Of a DNA stretch of 64,000 nucleotides, positions 60,191 through 64,000 are shown piece after piece (the stretch's first letter is position 1; each line of letters opens with the position of its first letter). The notes below the pieces were generated by a model that saw nothing but the letters and a program-made list of their open reading frames with translations, was not told the origin of the DNA and did not search any database. This DNA is from Diphasiastrum complanatum (Eukaryota; Streptophyta; Lycopodiopsida; Lycopodiales; Lycopodiaceae). Both the position numbers and the translations under genes were made by a program. The stretch covers positions 42,278,597 to 42,342,596 of the forward strand of contig CM055099.1 in NCBI GenBank assembly GCA_029204225.1. Reading direction: 5' to 3'.

Positions 60191-61486
60191 ATTTGAGAAG
60201 AGTGCTTTTTAGAGAGAGAGAGAGAGAGAGAGAGCTAGATCTTCTTTTTTGAGTTAGGGTTAGGGCTTCATTTTTAGGGTTTTGGGATCGTAAAAAACTA
60301 ATAAAGAGAGTTGTTCGAGAGAATAGAACATAAATGTCAAGATCAAAAGCAGAGAGGTCTTTCCCTACAATAACATTCCAATTTAATTTATGATCACTAA
60401 TAGAAAGTTGAAGTTTTTGGTTTGGCTCAACAACACATATTAGTGTTGTCATGATCACAATTAGCAAGTGGGAGTTTTTGGTTTAATTCAACAACACCAT
60501 ATCAGCATATGTCATAATCAAAACCAAAGTAAAAGCTTTTGGTTTAGCTCAACAACAATAGCACCCTTATAGCAACTCCTCTAGTACTATTTAAAAAATT
60601 AATGTATCTAAATGAGATGCTTATGTTCATAAACAACATGGAAGACCCTCTAATTTCGTGCTAAAGGAAGTGATAGATCTTGTAATATTAATGATATGGG
60701 CAATGTTAGCTCTCATAGATGCAGTTGGTGCACTCAAATTTGTCAAGAAATATTGTTGGGGTCATCTATCTTTTGACGAGGCACTTAAATTGGATGACTC
60801 GAGTCACTTGTAGGTGAACACTTGGATTCGTGATAGTTTTATATTGTTGTATGATCTTGCGAGAAAAGTGCCAAGATACCTAGCTCTGGCCATGGTTTTT
60901 AGCCTACAGTAAGTAGAATATGTGTTATTATAATCCAATTTTCACTCAACTTTATTGTGAATTACAAAGCTCTATTGTGGTTCCATACTACATGGACTGG
61001 CTATCTACCTCTAGAAATCTGAAAAACTTCCATAATTTTAATTGGTCTAGGTTCAATGTGAGCATTTCTATTGTGTAATGTTTAGAAAATTTGATTTTCT
61101 ATATTCCATTGTCAAAGGACAAACGAGATTAAAATAATTTTTGCCTTGGACTATATGTCATGTGCCATAAGATACTTTTATGTCTTTTGTTATACTGGTT
61201 CATTTTGTATTGAGAACTTTGGTAGTTTAGAAGTTTTAATTAAGATTGACTTGCGTGTTCAACCACTATCATCTAATAGTCAATAATAATAATAAGATAA
61301 AGATATACAAAATTTGTTGATGGAAAACAATGGTACTAGATCAAACCACTCCATATATCTAGAACATTTTTACTAGCAATTGGTAAACTTGACATTTCAA
61401 TTGCTTACAAGCTTTTGAGAAATGTGCAACTCACCATAAGTATCCTCTAAGAAAGATGGTTATCACAAATCATGTGAGTCTCAAGA

Positions 61487-61531
<45 letters not shown>
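61487..61531. repeat. (AT)n microsatellite
   Basis: About 22 AT units. A second tract lies at 62771-62816. The whole of 60.6-64.0 kb is AT-rich and I see no gene in it. Confidence 0.95.
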
Positions 61532-61535
<4 letters not shown>

Positions 61536-62768
61536 TGTATGTGGGCACTTACCTGCATGCATGTGTTAGAGATAGTCAAATTTGAATTGTATTGCATGCA
61601 TATCTTCTGTAAACCTCATGTGTGCTTGTTCGTTATATTGTTTTGTTTGTGTCTTTGGATAACTTTTATAAATTGCTTCTAATTTTTTTTCTATTTTTCT
61701 AGATTTTGATAAAGATAGCTGGTTCAATTAGATTCATTATGTACAATTTGTACACTTTACATCACATAGTAAGGCCAAGCCAAGAAAACAAGGCTCCAAA
61801 TGACCACTCACACAACAACCATGTTTTGAGCTTTGTGCCTATGTCGGCAGTGTTTCAAGTTGACTACTACATAGAGAAAACAAATTCCATGGTAACATTT
61901 TATCACTTCTTTTCCCTCAAAAAATTACTTTTCTTATTAACTTTGCAAAGGGAAGTCAATTAACAAAGAAGGTGATGGCAATCATAGAGAGGTTGCCATA
62001 GTAGGTTTTCCTCAATAATGAATACGGTTGGTGAATGGATGACATGATCCTCACCAAACTCTCTTTTTTGTCACTTGATGATATACCATTAAAAACCATG
62101 CCCTTATTCCCTCATTTTGAATACACATGTTTTTACCTTTAAGTTTGTACATCAACATGCAAAAGGGCCCCACCTTCATGCACGCTGGAACCACAAGAAT
62201 TTAACCATTCTAATGACTATTTGATAGTTCTTGCAACATTTGAAAATTATGGTGCACATGAAGTCTAGCTAATGAAGTAACTTTCAGATTCAATTTCAAG
62301 GCGTTATTGTTTCTATATAAATTACCTTCAAATCATGGTACTTCATACTAGAGGACACTATACAAGATTTAGTGAATACACATTCCGTTCATGCATCCAA
62401 TATGATAAAACAATACATAATTTATTCAATACACTTAAATTAAGCCTCCTTGACTTTAGGGTACAAAACTTGCATTGGAAACCACCCCAAACAAAAACAT
62501 TATAATAGTATCCATATGATAATTAAAGTATATGTTTTATGACATGGTATATACCTATTGTTTAGGCATAAAGTTGGATATATATTGGGTTTGCACATGC
62601 CCTTTATATTCAATCAAACATGCATGTACTAAACCCTTTTTTAATGTGTTTGTTATTGCTTATTATGACGCCTTTACTTTTGTTTTAAAAATGAAATTCA
62701 CCTATCAGGTGGACCTATACATTTTGATACAATCTTGTGTCCTCCTTAAGTTTAGCATCATCCCTTAC

Positions 62769-62770
<2 letters not shown>

Positions 62771-62816
<46 letters not shown>
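62771..62816. repeat. (TA)n microsatellite
   Basis: About 23 TA units. The Ile-Tyr frame across it is an artefact of the repeat. Confidence 0.95.
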
Positions 62817-62818
<2 letters not shown>

Positions 62819-63167
62819 CATTTTCATGATCAATCAAGTCAAGCACCAAAACAGGACCTTATGTAGAAAAATATAGTAAGGTTAGGAACATACACTTCTA
62901 TGTGGGTAATAAGATAATGACATTTGATTTACCTTCCAATTGTGAGGGTGCTTGACTATATTCTCGATTTAAATATGTAAATGCATAAACTGAACATGAC
63001 ACTTTAACCTTATATTATGTTCTGCTTTTCACATAGAAAATCTATTACCATATCCAAGTTTTGAATGTTTGAACGTAATAAGACTAACACATTATGTCAA
63101 CTAATGAAAACGTTTTCTTGCTAAAGCCCCTAAGAATGGAACATAAATTTGTAATCACAAATTTGAT

Positions 63168-63270
63168 TTTCTGTAGTCATTAGTTAACCCACAACTTGCT
63201 ATCTTGTACAAATAGTAGTTATTTTCTGTAGTCATTAGTTAACCCACAACTTGCTATCTTGTACAAATAA
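63168..63270. repeat. 55-bp perfect tandem duplication
   Basis: The phrase TTTCTGTAGTCATTAG plus AACCCACAACTTGC and CTTGTACAAATA occurs twice with a 55-bp period and no visible mismatch in the core. It is therefore recent. Confidence 0.85.
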
Positions 63271-64000
63271 AAAAAGTAGAGGTAGATAAATTTGTTGAAT
63301 TTCACAAGAACACCTCAACATCCTTCTAATAACCATCCAAAATCTATGTTGTTATTAACTAGAAAAAATCACATTTCTCATAAAGGACTATATTATTTGA
63401 CATTCAGTATACCACTACGGGTAATAAAGTATGTGGATGATGGAGCCTATTTTGAAAATAGACCAATAGAATTCTAAACCACAATCATTCAGATTCTACT
63501 ATTGCATCAATTCTTGATCAAATGTACTATGTAAAATCACTTAATGTGCAATAATCAATTTTTCCCACAATCAAGTTGCTTCATTAAGTTTCAAAAAGAA
63601 TTATAATCAATGAGAAAAGTCTAAAGAGAAAACAAGTGTTGCTCTCCATGTTGAATCAATAAGATTTTGAATTGATGTGATATTGGAGATCTAGGAACCC
63701 CATCTATGGAGACTAGAAAATAAGATCGTAGAGGGTAAGATTACTAGATTGTAGTACCTAGTGTAACATATTGTTGGATTTTTTAATGGATAGGGGATTT
63801 TTGTGATGGTTATCAATGGTTGAAGCTTTACAACACTTCATTTGGTCAAGAAATGAGTGAAAATAGTTCACTCATATTGCAATACCTATGATAGCTTCAA
63901 AAATGCTATGGGTTGTCATTATCTCGCTGAACCACTTTTGCTTCTAGGTAGCTTTAATTTACCAACAAGCTCTCCATAGAGCTTAGAGCTTAGAGCTTTT

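Noticed and set aside
63960-64000. Repeated AGAGCTT phrase at the window edge as telomere-like
   Set aside because: Only three short units and not the plant telomere heptamer.

Overview
The window is nuclear DNA of a land plant. It holds multi-exon genes with GT-AG introns on both strands, a strictosidine-synthase-like gene, a T2/S-like RNase, a plant-type sterol 3beta-HSD/decarboxylase fused to a reticulon domain, Ty1/copia remnants, a Helitron remnant, and very long (GA)n, (CT)n, (AC)n and (AT)n tracts. The AT-rich, repeat-choked intergenic DNA would fit a large genome such as that of a fern or another non-flowering lineage. That placement is inference; no marker in the window settles it.

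Layout. About 0.6-2.0 kb: a decayed transposase-like gene (DUF7869-like) on the minus strand. 3.1-5.0 kb: a four-exon strictosidine-synthase-like gene (minus) with an unresolved first junction. 5.6-6.6 kb: a GC-rich foldback, short tandem repeats and a poly-A run. 6,784-38,630: a head-to-tail array of four 7.5-8.8 kb units, each a mosaic of anonymous AT-rich sequence, a copia fragment (minus), a 144-codon open frame (minus) and, in copies 1-3, a GC-richer block. That block carries a two-exon gene fragment, an unrecognised minus-strand ORF and a run of stem-loops. Copies 3 and 4 also carry a complete three-exon T2 RNase gene, inserted as a 1.39 kb piece that is absent from copies 1 and 2; its last codons and stop come from the array unit. 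38.6-39.1 kb: copia integrase remnant. 40.8 kb: long (CT)n(AC)n. 42.2-44.2 kb: Helitron helicase pseudogene lacking Walker A, followed at about 44.6-45.3 kb by a spliced-looking fragment of unknown identity. 46.3-53.5 kb: an intact 12-exon 3beta-HSD/D-reticulon gene (minus, 565 aa by my exon assembly) with a small LTR element in intron 5 and a duplicated upstream segment. 55.2-55.6 kb: copia integrase remnant (minus). 57.1-58.8 kb: copia RT/RNase H remnant (plus) ending in a polypurine tract and a probable 3' LTR. 59.5-64 kb: no gene seen.

The host genes do not form a pathway. The two RNase copies encode the same secreted enzyme, so the array has multiplied it. The most notable signals are the captured and re-duplicated RNase with a chimeric C-terminus, the stem-loop cluster with shared 8-nt loops at each unit junction, and the gene fragment whose splice sites are damaged differently in each array copy.
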